From: Actinomycetes bacterium
Lineage (GTDB): Bacteria > Actinomycetota > Acidimicrobiia > Acidimicrobiales > Acidimicrobilacustridaceae
Assembly: GCA_029782025.1 (NCBI GenBank)
Contig: JAKOVR010000177.1
Location: forward strand, 1-37,421
DNA length: 37,421 nucleotides
Direction of reading: 5' to 3'
Within the stretch, counting starts at the first letter, position 1; every line of letters begins with the position of its first letter. Shown piece by piece: positions 15,440 through 22,391 of the stretch. Position numbers and translations under genes: made by a program. The notes under the pieces are model-generated. The model was not told the origin of the DNA. It ran no database searches and saw nothing but the letters and a program-made list of their open reading frames with translations.

Positions 15440-16234
15440 ATGGTCAGCTCTGCCCAACCCACGCCCCCCTACGTCGCCGCCCACGGGCTCCTCGCCGGCA
15501 AGCGCGTCGTCGTCACCGCCGCCGCCGGGACGGGCATCGGGTACGCCGTGGCCCGGCGGTGCGCCGAGGAGGGCGCCGAGGTGCTCATCTCCGACATCCA
15601 CGAGCGGCGGCTCGGTGAAGCGGCCGATCGCCTCGAGGAGGAGACCGGCCGTCGGCCCCTCTCGCAGCTCTGCAACGTCACCGTGGAGGCCGATGTGCAG
15701 GCGCTCTTCGCCGCCGCCCGGGAGCAGCTCGGCGGGCTCGACGCCGTCATGAACAATGCCGGGCTCGGCGGCACGGCCAATCTCATCGACATGACCGACG
15801 AGCAGTGGTCGGTCGTGCTCGACGTCACCCTCAACGGCACGATGCGGGCGACCCGCGCCGCCCTCCAGCTCTTCCGCGACCAGGGGCATGGCGGCGCCAT
15901 CGTGAACAACGCCTCGGTGGTCGGGTGGCGGGCGCAGGAGGGCCAGTGCCACTACGCCGCGGCGAAGGCGGGGGTGATGGCGCTCACTCGGTGTGCGGCG
16001 ATCGAGGCGGCCGAGCTCGGCGTCCGGATCAACGCCGTCGCGCCGAGCCTCGCCATGCACCCCTTCCTGGCCAAGGTCACCACCGACGAGCTGTTGGCCG
16101 AGCTCACCAAGCGGGAGGCCTTCGGGCGGGCCGCCGAACCGTGGGAGGTGGCCAACGTGATGGTCTTCCTCGCCAGCGACTACTCGTCCTACATGACCGG
16201 CGAAGTGGTGTCGGTCAGCTCCCAGCACCCCTGA
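15440..16234 (+). CDS. ipdF: SDR dehydrogenase IpdF (HIP pathway)
   Basis: A 264-residue short-chain dehydrogenase. Cofactor loop TAAAGTGIGYA, NNAGLGG, catalytic Ser in NNASVVGWRAQ and the YxxxK in HYAAAKAGVMALTRC are all present; the end ASDYSSYMTGEVVSVSSQHP matches mycobacterial IpdF (Rv3559c) closely. IpdF is reported to act as the hydroxy-acyl dehydrogenase on 5-hydroxylated HIP-CoA intermediates in the cytoplasm. The ATG at 15440 follows TAGGTT by 6 nt (leaderless) and a 15-bp steroid-type operator sits over the -35 region. It stands alone as a single-gene transcript, followed by a hypothetical gene with its own -10 box. Confidence 0.92.
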   Translation: MVSSAQPTPPYVAAHGLLAGKRVVVTAAAGTGIGYAVARRCAEEGAEVLISDIHERRLGEAADRLEEETGRRPLSQLCNVTVEADVQALFAAAREQLGGLDAVMNNAGLGGTANLIDMTDEQWSVVLDVTLNGTMRATRAALQLFRDQGHGGAIVNNASVVGWRAQEGQCHYAAAKAGVMALTRCAAIEAAELGVRINAVAPSLAMHPFLAKVTTDELLAELTKREAFGRAAEPWEVANVMVFLASDYSSYMTGEVVSVSSQHP

Positions 16235-16266
16235 CGGCGCCCCGGCCCACCGGGTAGCCTGTCACG

Positions 16267-16920
16267 GTGATCACCGCGGAGAACGTGATCGACCGGCTGA
16301 TCGAGTCGTGTCCGTCGTTCCTCGGCGCGTCCGACCTCTACGACTTCATGGCCTGGTCGGAGGACGAAGGAAAGCCCGACGCCTACGTCCGCGTCGGTGC
16401 GTTCGCCGAGCACCTCTTCCGGCTGGTCGAGCGACGCGACGCCGGCGGACTCGCCACGATCTTCGCCACCATCGACCAGCTCCTCGACGAGGGCGACCAC
16501 GAGATCTACGACCTGGTCGCGATGGGCCTTCTCGAGCCCTTGCAGAACGCCGCCTCCCACGCCGACCCGCCAGGGGTCGCCTCGCAGATCCGTGACCTGC
16601 TCGGCCCGGCCGCGGGGCGGGCCTGGGACGAGTCCGAGATGCTGTGGAGCGCGGCGGCGGCCCAGGTCCGCGAAGCCCCCCGCCTCACCACCACCCAGCT
16701 CGACGACCTCGATGACGCCAACCTCCGCCTCTACTTCCGGCTGGGTCGGCGGCGCATGGCCGACGGCACCGTCATCAGCGCGTCCGACGTCCTCCGCTAC
16801 GAGCAGTGGGTCGCCGACGTCACGTGGCGCTCGCCGGCGGCGTGGCGGCGCAACAACCTGCGGGCCCTGATCGTGGGCGTGGTGCTGGCGTTCTGCCTGG
16901 TGCTCGCCACCCGGCTCTGA
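16267..16920 (+). CDS. Hypothetical protein with C-terminal membrane anchor
   Basis: A 217-residue protein of unknown function. The N-terminal 90 residues are acidic and helical (FRLVERRDAGGLATIF, DHEIYDLVAMGLLEPL), loosely like small DUF/immunity-type helical domains. The last 20 residues (ALIVGVVLAFCLVLATRL) are a single C-terminal transmembrane helix after a basic AAWRRNN stretch, so the bulk is probably cytosolic and tail-anchored. The GTG at 16267 lies 6 nt after TAGCCT (16255-16260), supporting a leaderless start. No link to the steroid genes is visible, and it has no shared operator. Confidence 0.78.
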   Translation: MITAENVIDRLIESCPSFLGASDLYDFMAWSEDEGKPDAYVRVGAFAEHLFRLVERRDAGGLATIFATIDQLLDEGDHEIYDLVAMGLLEPLQNAASHADPPGVASQIRDLLGPAAGRAWDESEMLWSAAAAQVREAPRLTTTQLDDLDDANLRLYFRLGRRRMADGTVISASDVLRYEQWVADVTWRSPAAWRRNNLRALIVGVVLAFCLVLATRL

Positions 16921-16928
16921 CCCGCACC

Positions 16929-16961
16929 CGCCGCCCCGGGTCACCTGCGACCGGGGCGGCG
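16929..16961. terminator. GC-rich hairpin between convergent genes
   Basis: Perfect 10-bp arms CGCCGCCCCG (16929-16938) and CGGGGCGGCG (16952-16961) with a 13-nt loop that can add three pairs. It lies between the stops at 16920 and 16971 and probably terminates both genes. Confidence 0.6.
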
Positions 16962-16970
16962 ACCGACGGC

Positions 16971-17444
16971 TCACATCTGGGCGAACTCCTGGGTCTCGTA
17001 GACCAGGTAGAAGTTCTTGCCGAGCTGCTTCCAGGCCATGCCGACCGCGCCCACGTTGTACCGCGTGTCGAGGATGTTGTCGCGGTGGAACTGGGAGTTC
17101 ATGAACGCCGTCTCCAGTTGGGCGACGGCGTCGGTGGGCGACCCGAGGACGAAGATGCAGCCCACGTTCTCGCCGATCGCCTTGGCACCGGCCGGTGCGC
17201 CGGCGTACAGGTCGGAGTGGTGCAGCGTGGTGAGGCCACACGTGTCACCCGACGTGTCGAGCAGGTGCTTCGCCCATTGCTGCGCTTTGATCACGAGCTG
17301 TTCGTTGGGCATGAGCACACGGACACCCGCCGTGGAGCGGTCCCGGTTGACTGCGGTGAACGCTGCGTTCTCGTCGGCGGTCATGCAGGCCGTGAGGAGG
17401 AGCGCGGAGACCAAAGCCCCCGCCAGGGGCGCGAATCGCTTCAT
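16971..17444 (-). CDS. CAP/SCP-domain lipoprotein
   Basis: A 157-residue secreted protein of the CAP superfamily (cysteine-rich secretory / PR-1 / SCP-like, YkwD group). MKRFAPLAGALVSALLLTAC is a signal peptide ending in a lipobox, so it is probably lipid anchored. CAP signatures are visible: NRDRSTAGVRVL, AQQWAKHLL, the GENVG motif about residue 93 and QFHRDNILD about residue 118, followed by a VGAVGMAW strand. CAP proteins often bind small lipids or sterols; sterol binding would fit the surroundings, but nothing in the sequence proves it. Two palindromes (17509, 17563) lie upstream. Confidence 0.87.
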   Translation of the reverse strand: MKRFAPLAGALVSALLLTACMTADENAAFTAVNRDRSTAGVRVLMPNEQLVIKAQQWAKHLLDTSGDTCGLTTLHHSDLYAGAPAGAKAIGENVGCIFVLGSPTDAVAQLETAFMNSQFHRDNILDTRYNVGAVGMAWKQLGKNFYLVYETQEFAQM

Positions 17445-17508
17445 GACGAACCTCGTTGTGGTGGTCGAGAGGTGCGCCTTGCCGACTGCCGTTCCGCCGC
17501 GTCACCTG

Positions 17509-17524
17509 CTGTCTTCGAAGACAG
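17509..17524. promoter_or_regulatory. Perfect 16-bp palindrome upstream of the CAP gene
   Basis: CTGTCTTC / GAAGACAG without spacer, 65 bp upstream of the CAP ATG. It is a plausible operator; not related to the CTGACG family. Confidence 0.45.
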
Positions 17525-17562
17525 GTGTCGGAGCGCTCCAGCGATCGCTTGAGTCGAACGAC

Positions 17563-17587
17563 CTAGGACATGGGTCACATGGCCTAG
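17563..17587. promoter_or_regulatory. 25-bp inverted repeat between thiolase and CAP genes
   Basis: Arms CTAGGACATG (17563-17572) and CATGGCCTAG (17578-17587) pair with one mismatch around GGTCA. It lies 46 bp after the thiolase stop and about 120 bp before the CAP start, so it could be a terminator or an operator. Confidence 0.4.
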
Positions 17588-17633
17588 TCGACCGCCCGGT
17601 GGAGCCGGGGTGGGGATGGCGGCTCGTAGGCGC

Positions 17634-18833
17634 TCAGCGCACGCAGAGCACGCTCGACCCGTGGCCGAACAAGCCCTGGTTCACGGTGACGCCGACGGTG
17701 GCGCCCTCCACCTGGCGACCGTGGGCCTCGCCCCGGAGCTGCCAGGTGAGCTCGCACACCTGGGCGATGGCCTGGGCCGGGATGGCCTCGCCGAAGCTGG
17801 CGAGACCGCCGCTGGCGTTGACCGGGACGCGGCCCCCGAGGGCGGTGTCGCCGTCGCGCAGCAGCTTCTCCGCCTCGCCGGGCGGGCACAGCCCGATGTT
17901 CTCGTACCAGTCGAGCTCGAGCGCGGTCGACAGGTCGTAGACCTCGGCCAGGTGCACGTCCTCCGGGCCGACGCCGGCCTCTTCGTAGGCGCCGTGGGCG
18001 ATGGCGTCGCGGAAGGCCCGCTCCGGCGGGCTGACCACGGCCGAGGAGTCGGTGGCGAAGTTGGGCATCTCGATGACGGTCTGCGGGTACGTCGGGGTGA
18101 CGGTGGAGACCGCGGCGATGCGGACCGGGGAGGTCGTGCGGGTGCGGGCGAACTCCATGGACGACAGCACCACGGCCGCGCCGCCGTCGCTGGTGGCGCA
18201 GATGTCGAGCAGGCGGAGGGGGTCGGCCACGGTGGGCGACGCCATGACCTCGTCGGCGGTGACCTCCTTGCGGTACCGCGCGTAGGGGTTGGCGAGGCCG
18301 TGCCGGGCGTTCTTCACCTTCACCGCGGCGAAGTCCTCCCGGGTGGCCCCGTAGAGCTCCATCCGGCGCCGGGCGTAGAGGGCGAAGTACGTGGGGTTGG
18401 TGGCACCGAGGAGCCGGAACCGCAGCCAATCGGGGTCGTCGGGGCGGTCGCCGCCGACGGGGGCGAAGAAGCCCTTCGGGGTGGTGTCGGCCCCGACGAC
18501 GAGGGCGACGTCGCAGAAGCCGGCCAGGATCTGGGCCCGGGCGATGTTGATGGCCTGGGCGCCCGAAGCGCAGGCGGCGTAGCAGGACGCCACCCGGTTG
18601 CCTTTCCAGCCGAGCGCCTGGCTGAAGGTCGCCCCGGCGATGAAGCCGGGGTAGCCGTTGCGGATGGTGTCGGCGCCGGCGACGAACTGGATGTCGTCCC
18701 AGGCCAGGCCGGCATCGGCCAGCGCGTCCTGGGCGGCAGCGACGCCGTACTCGACGAAGTTCCGGCCCCACTTGCCCCACGGGTGCATGCCGACCCCGAG
18801 GACGGCGATGTCGTGCTTGCCGACGTTGCTCAC
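17634..18833 (-). CDS. SCP-x/Ltp-type thiolase, partner of the DUF35 protein
   Basis: A 399-residue thiolase-superfamily protein. Unlike the paralogue at 10372, it keeps the nucleophilic cysteine in SCYAACASGAQA (about residue 88). Other motifs: ICATSDGGAAVVLSS, LAEVYDLSTALELDWYENIGLCPPGE, VNASGGLASFGE and the end GLFGHGSSVLC. GTG at 18833 overlaps the TGA of the upstream DUF35 gene (GTGA), so translation is coupled; a GTG six codons earlier is possible. Thiolase-fold Ltp proteins with a DUF35 partner perform carbon-carbon cleavage of steroid side-chain CoA esters, either thiolytic or aldolytic; the retained Cys favours thiolysis or condensation. Both genes stand behind a perfect steroid-type operator. 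Confidence 0.88.
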   Translation of the reverse strand: MSNVGKHDIAVLGVGMHPWGKWGRNFVEYGVAAAQDALADAGLAWDDIQFVAGADTIRNGYPGFIAGATFSQALGWKGNRVASCYAACASGAQAINIARAQILAGFCDVALVVGADTTPKGFFAPVGGDRPDDPDWLRFRLLGATNPTYFALYARRRMELYGATREDFAAVKVKNARHGLANPYARYRKEVTADEVMASPTVADPLRLLDICATSDGGAAVVLSSMEFARTRTTSPVRIAAVSTVTPTYPQTVIEMPNFATDSSAVVSPPERAFRDAIAHGAYEEAGVGPEDVHLAEVYDLSTALELDWYENIGLCPPGEAEKLLRDGDTALGGRVPVNASGGLASFGEAIPAQAIAQVCELTWQLRGEAHGRQVEGATVGVTVNQGLFGHGSSVLCVR

Positions 18834-19267
18834 GATCCGACCACCTTCCACTTCCAGACCAGGTACTCGTGGTCGTCGTCTTCGTACAGCGTGTCGATCA
18901 CCAGCTCGACGGGGAGTCCGGCCCGCAGATCGTCGACCGCCGTGCCCGGCACCATCTGGCCCAGGATCACGATCCCCTCAGCCGCCAGCTCGACGGCGCC
19001 GATGGCGAACGGCTCGAACGGGTCGCTCGGCGGGACGTACGGGGCCGGCGGCTGGTAGCAGTTGTTGGTGAAGCTCCACAGCGTGCCGGTGCGGGAGAGC
19101 GGGACCTCCTCGAAGGTCCGGCCGGTGCAGGCCGGGTTCCGGCAGAAGGACGTCTCCTTGGGGAAGGAGTACGTGCCGCAGGTGGTGCAACGGGAGCCGA
19201 GGAGGGCCGGTGCGCCTCCGTCGGTCGTGAACCACCCCTCGATGGCGGGGACGCTGGTCTTGCTCAC
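18830..19267 (-). CDS. DUF35 OB-fold / zinc-ribbon protein
   Basis: A 145-residue DUF35 protein. The N-terminal half has a rubredoxin-like zinc ribbon, CTTCGTYSFPKETSFCRNPAC (about residues 29-49), with CxxC followed by CxxxxC; the C-terminal half is the OB-fold (GTLWSFTNNCYQPPAPY, AIGAVELAAEGIVILGQM). In steroid side-chain degradation such domains (for example in ChsH2, or Rv3521 beside Ltp3/Ltp4) bind the thiolase-fold partner and help shape the acyl-CoA site. The start is GTG 19265-19267, 7 nt after TAGCGT (minus strand, 19275-19280), thus probably leaderless; a longer in-frame extension would cross the operator at 19297 and is rejected. It overlaps the following thiolase gene by 4 bp. Confidence 0.9.
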   Translation of the reverse strand: MSKTSVPAIEGWFTTDGGAPALLGSRCTTCGTYSFPKETSFCRNPACTGRTFEEVPLSRTGTLWSFTNNCYQPPAPYVPPSDPFEPFAIGAVELAAEGIVILGQMVPGTAVDDLRAGLPVELVIDTLYEDDDHEYLVWKWKVVGS

Positions 19268-19296
19268 GTCGGCGACGCTAGCCGCTCGGGCAGGAA

Positions 19297-19313
19297 TCTG
19301 ACGAGTCGTCAGA
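19297..19313. promoter_or_regulatory. Steroid-type operator before the DUF35-thiolase pair
   Basis: TCTGACG-AGT-CGTCAGA, perfect 7-bp arms. Centre 25 bp upstream of the -10 box of the DUF35 gene (minus strand, 19275-19280). Confidence 0.85.
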
Positions 19314-19343
19314 CGCTTGTCCGGTGAACCACCGTTGACCCCC

Positions 19344-19385
19344 GTGGGTGCGAATTGTTCGCGACCGCGAACAATTCGCACCCAC
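19344..19385. terminator. Perfect 19-bp-arm hairpin after the TPR-like gene
   Basis: Arms beginning GTGGGTGCGAATTG at 19344-19362 and its exact complement at 19367-19385 with a 4-nt loop. It lies 26 bp after the minus-strand stop at 19412 and before the DUF35 operator. The outer GGGTGCG / CGCACCC ends are shared with the 47-bp repeat family. Confidence 0.7.
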
Positions 19386-19411
19386 AGGACGAGGGGCCGG
19401 GCGAACGGGGG

Positions 19412-20539
19412 TCAGCTGAGCTGACGGGCGCGGCGGCTGGCCCGCATGTCGAGGGGCGACGGGCCAGCGGTCGACGCGGCGATGGCTTCGGCCCGGGCGT
19501 CGGCGAGGCCGAGGTGGCGCCGCAGGGCCGCGACCTCCCAGGCATGCCCGAGCTCGGTGAACTCGGCCAGGGCCCGTTCGAAGAGCGAGCGGGCCGAGGT
19601 GGTGAGCCGCTCCGACTCGGCCAGGCAGGCCGACTCCAGGGTGACCAGGGCCAGGGCGGGGGTGGCGCCGAGGGCGGCGAACCCGGTGGAGGCCTGGGCC
19701 AGCGCCGCCTCGGCCCGGGCCGGCTCGCCCCGACGGCGCCAGCCGCGGGCCATCGCCAGCTGCATGTGGGCGACGCCGTAGGCCGACGGGTTGCGCTCGA
19801 CGGCGGCGATGCCGGCGACGAGGAAGCGCTCGAGGTCGTAGCCCCGCCCCTGGTCGGCACAGTGGCGCGACAGCGTGAAGGCCACCGACGCCGTGAGCGA
19901 GGCGGCCCACTGGCCGTACTCGCCCCGCACCGGTCGGATGGTCTTGGTGAACAGGCGGTCGGCCAGGCCCATCGCCTCGACGACGTAGCCCTGCGTGGCG
20001 AGGAGGTTGGCGCGGTCGGCGTCGACCGTCGCGGCCGAGAACGGGCTGTGGATGCGCTCGGTGATCGACGACGCGGTGTTGAGGTACTGGTGGGCCACCT
20101 CCGGGTGGCCGTGGATCGTGGCCAGCTGGGCGCGGGTCCGCAGCGCCGCCAGCCGCGTCTCCATCGGTCGGTCGGGAGCCTCCATCACCGTGAGGTGGTC
20201 GGTGATCGTTCCGTAGCGGCCGAGCTCGAGGAGCAGGCTCACGAGCAGCGCTCGGTGACGGTCTCCCCGGCCGACCTCGGGGTGCGGCCCGACGTCGTCG
20301 AGCATGGCCAGCCCCTGCTCGAGGTAGGTCACGGCCAGCGTGAGCTCCTCGGCGGCGGCGAGGAGCTCGCCGTGCACGAGCACGACCGCAGGGGTGTGGT
20401 GACGGGTCGACGGGTCGCTGGAGCACTGCACGGCCAGGGCGTCGGCCCGGGCCCGGGCCCGGCGGTGGTACCCCACCCGGGCGTCGTCGAAGTACTTGCG
20501 GACGGCGGCCGGAGGGATCGGTCGACGGGAGGCAGCCAC
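19412..20539 (-). CDS. Hypothetical TPR-like helical protein
   Basis: A 375-residue, Ala/Leu/Arg-rich helical protein of unknown function. Repeated helix pairs of about 35-40 residues (for example EELTLAVTYLEQGLAML, EVAHQYLNTASSI, EPARAEAALAQASTGFAALGA, LFERALAEFTELGHAWEVAALRRHLG) resemble tetratricopeptide repeats and the arm region of LAL-type regulators, but no DNA-binding helix-turn-helix or ATPase motif is visible. No signal peptide. The GTG start at 20537-20539 follows CAGACT by 6 nt on the minus strand, in line with leaderless starts elsewhere. The remote similarity in composition to the LuxR gene's middle part suggests a regulator fragment or scaffold; this is inference. Confidence 0.72.
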   Translation of the reverse strand: MAASRRPIPPAAVRKYFDDARVGYHRRARARADALAVQCSSDPSTRHHTPAVVLVHGELLAAAEELTLAVTYLEQGLAMLDDVGPHPEVGRGDRHRALLVSLLLELGRYGTITDHLTVMEAPDRPMETRLAALRTRAQLATIHGHPEVAHQYLNTASSITERIHSPFSAATVDADRANLLATQGYVVEAMGLADRLFTKTIRPVRGEYGQWAASLTASVAFTLSRHCADQGRGYDLERFLVAGIAAVERNPSAYGVAHMQLAMARGWRRRGEPARAEAALAQASTGFAALGATPALALVTLESACLAESERLTTSARSLFERALAEFTELGHAWEVAALRRHLGLADARAEAIAASTAGPSPLDMRASRRARQLS

Positions 20540-20629
20540 GGCCCCCAGTCTGCCCGACCCGGCGCCGGCCCGGACCCCGGGGACGGGACGATGGGGGCAA
20601 GGGGTCGGCGCCGGCGGCGCCGGCCGGGC

Positions 20630-21421
20630 TCAGCCCTCGGCCGCGGCGAGGAAGGGCGGGGGTTCCCCGCCGCCGTGGACGGCGAGGTCGGCGCCGGTGA
20701 CGTGCCGGGCGAGCGGGGAGGCGAGGTACACACAGGCGTCGCCCACATCGGTGGGCGCGGCCATCCGTCCCATCGGGATCGTGGCGGCGACGCGGGCCTG
20801 GCCGTCCTCGTCGCCGTAGAAGAGCTCGACCTTCTCGGTGGCGACGTAGCCGACGGTGACGAGGTTGACCCGGATGGCCGGGGCCCATTCCATGGCCAGG
20901 CTGAGGCTCAGGTTGCGCAGCCCGGCCTTGGCCGCCCCGTAGGCCGCCGAGCCGGGGCTGGGGCGGGCGCCCGACAGCGATCCGATGTTGATGATCGACC
21001 CGCCCGTGTCCTGGGCCACCATCGGGCCGTGGGCGGCCTGGGCCAGGTAGAGCGGCGCCAGCAGGTTGAGCTTGATGATGGCCTCGCTGAAGCGGGGCGA
21101 CGCCGTGGCCGCGTCGGCGGGGGGCGAGCCGCCGGCGTTGTTCACGAGGTGGTCGAGCCGGCCGTGGCGGTCGACGACGGCCGAGATCAGGCCTTGGACC
21201 TGCTCGGGGTCGCGCACGTCGCAGGGGAAGAACGTGGCCTGCCGCCCGGCGAACCCGATGGGCTCTTCCGGGGCGTTGCGGGCGGTCACGGCGACGTCGG
21301 CGCCGGCCTCGAGGAACCGGCGCACGATGCCGAGGCCGACCCCCTTGGTGCCGCCGGTGACGAGCACGACCTGGCCCGAGAGGTCGAGGGCGGTGGCGAG
21401 GGGGGTCGGGTCGGTGGGCAT
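20630..21421 (-). CDS. SDR dehydrogenase, Rv3549c-like
   Basis: A 263-residue short-chain dehydrogenase with cofactor loop TGGTKGVGLG, NNAGGSPP, catalytic Ser in NIGSLSG and YGAAKAGLRNLSLSLAMEW (YxxxK). It is divergent from echA20-ipdA-ipdB-ipdC, exactly as Rv3549c is in Mycobacterium tuberculosis, which supports a role in HIP degradation, although the reaction of Rv3549c is not firmly established. The start is the ATG at 21419-21421 with GGAG 7-8 nt upstream. The operator at 21523 lies 102 bp upstream and may also serve this gene. Confidence 0.87.
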   Translation of the reverse strand: MPTDPTPLATALDLSGQVVLVTGGTKGVGLGIVRRFLEAGADVAVTARNAPEEPIGFAGRQATFFPCDVRDPEQVQGLISAVVDRHGRLDHLVNNAGGSPPADAATASPRFSEAIIKLNLLAPLYLAQAAHGPMVAQDTGGSIINIGSLSGARPSPGSAAYGAAKAGLRNLSLSLAMEWAPAIRVNLVTVGYVATEKVELFYGDEDGQARVAATIPMGRMAAPTDVGDACVYLASPLARHVTGADLAVHGGGEPPPFLAAAEG

Positions 21422-21522
21422 CGGGACTCCGGACGGGTGGACGGGTGTGCGGGTGGGCGAGCGGCGGGCGAGCGGGCCGGGGCCGGCGGGAATGGTGAGC
21501 GGCGACAGTCTGCCATAGACTC

Positions 21523-21537
21523 CTGACGCTCCGTCAG
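21523..21537. promoter_or_regulatory. Steroid-type operator before echA20-ipdABC
   Basis: CTGACG-CTC-CGTCAG, perfect 6-bp arms. A -10-like TAGACT (21516-21521) abuts it, so the operator would cover the transcript start near 21528; the echA20 ATG is at 21568 behind a GGGAG ribosome-binding site. It lies between divergent genes and could control both. Confidence 0.82.
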
Positions 21538-21567
21538 AAACTGGCGGACCGGTCGACAGGGAGCGCC

Positions 21568-22329
21568 ATGGGCAACACGTGTGTGATCGACGGCGACGGC
21601 ATCGCCGAGATCGTGATGGACAACCCGCCGGTCAACGCCCTGACGGTGGCCGGGTGGTTCGAGGTGGCTCGCCTCGTGCGCGAGGCCGGGGAGAACCCGG
21701 CGGTGCGGGCGGTCGTGCTGCGGGCCGAGGGCCGGGGGTTCAACGCCGGCGTCGACATCAAGGAGATGCAAGCGACCGAGGGGTTCGACGCCCTGATCGG
21801 CGCCAACCGCGGGTGCTACGCCGCCTTCGCCGCCGTGTACGAGTGCGCCGTGCCGGTGATCGCGGCCGTGCACGGGTTCTGCCTCGGCGGCGGGATCGGC
21901 CTGGTGGGCAACGCCGACATCATCGTGGCGTCGGAGGACGCCACCTTCGGCCTGCCGGAGGTCGATCGGGGCGCGCTCGGCGCCGCCACCCACCTGAGTC
22001 GCCTCGTGCCCCAGCACAAGATGCGGGCGATGGTCTACACGTCAGCCACGGCGACCGCCGCCGAGCTGCACCACTTCGGTTCGGTGCTCGAGGTCGTCCC
22101 CCGGGAGGCGCTCCACGGTGCGGCCATGCGGCTGGCCCGTTCGATCGCCGAGAAGAGCCCCACCGTCATCCGCGCCGCCAAGGAGAGCCTCAACGGCATC
22201 GACCTGTGGGACGTGAAGCGCTCCTACCGGTTCGAGCAGGGGTTCACCTTCGAGCTCAACCTCTCCGGCGTGGCCGACGAAGCCCGCGACGCCTTCGTCA
22301 CCAAGACCGACCCGAACTTCACCAAGTGA
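21568..22329 (+). CDS. echA20: Ring-D opening hydrolase EchA20
   Basis: A 253-residue crotonase-fold enzyme. Very close agreement with mycobacterial EchA20 (Rv3550): LRAEGRGFNAGVDIKEMQ, NRGCYAAFAAVYECAVPVIAAVHGFCLGGG, DATFGLPEVDRGALGAATHLSRLVPQH and GFTFELNLSGV. Known role: hydrolytic retro-Claisen opening of ring D of the HIEC-CoA intermediate, giving COCHEA-CoA for IpdAB. ATG 21568 has GGGAG 8 nt upstream. First gene of the echA20-ipdA-ipdB-ipdC run; a 47-bp palindromic repeat separates it from ipdA. Confidence 0.95.
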   Translation: MGNTCVIDGDGIAEIVMDNPPVNALTVAGWFEVARLVREAGENPAVRAVVLRAEGRGFNAGVDIKEMQATEGFDALIGANRGCYAAFAAVYECAVPVIAAVHGFCLGGGIGLVGNADIIVASEDATFGLPEVDRGALGAATHLSRLVPQHKMRAMVYTSATATAAELHHFGSVLEVVPREALHGAAMRLARSIAEKSPTVIRAAKESLNGIDLWDVKRSYRFEQGFTFELNLSGVADEARDAFVTKTDPNFTK

Positions 22330-22331
22330 TC

Positions 22332-22378
22332 CCTTGGGTGCGTAAGGGCGCGCATAGCGCACCCTTACGCACCCAATG
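22332..22378. repeat. 47-bp palindromic repeat, copy 2 (echA20-ipdA junction)
   Basis: Same element as copy 1; the core 22334-22376 is identical to copy 1 and only the last two bases of the right arm differ. It begins 2 bp after the echA20 stop and ends 13 bp before the ipdA ATG, so it lies inside the expected operon and may attenuate transcription or protect the upstream mRNA. Confidence 0.9.
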
Positions 22379-22391
22379 AATGGAGTGCCCC

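Noticed and set aside
13436..16228. Very long open frame on the minus strand across the PQQ-type gene and ipdF
   Set aside because: It is antisense to two genes with clear protein motifs; such long shadows are expected in DNA with GC-rich third codon positions, and its translation is low complexity without motifs.
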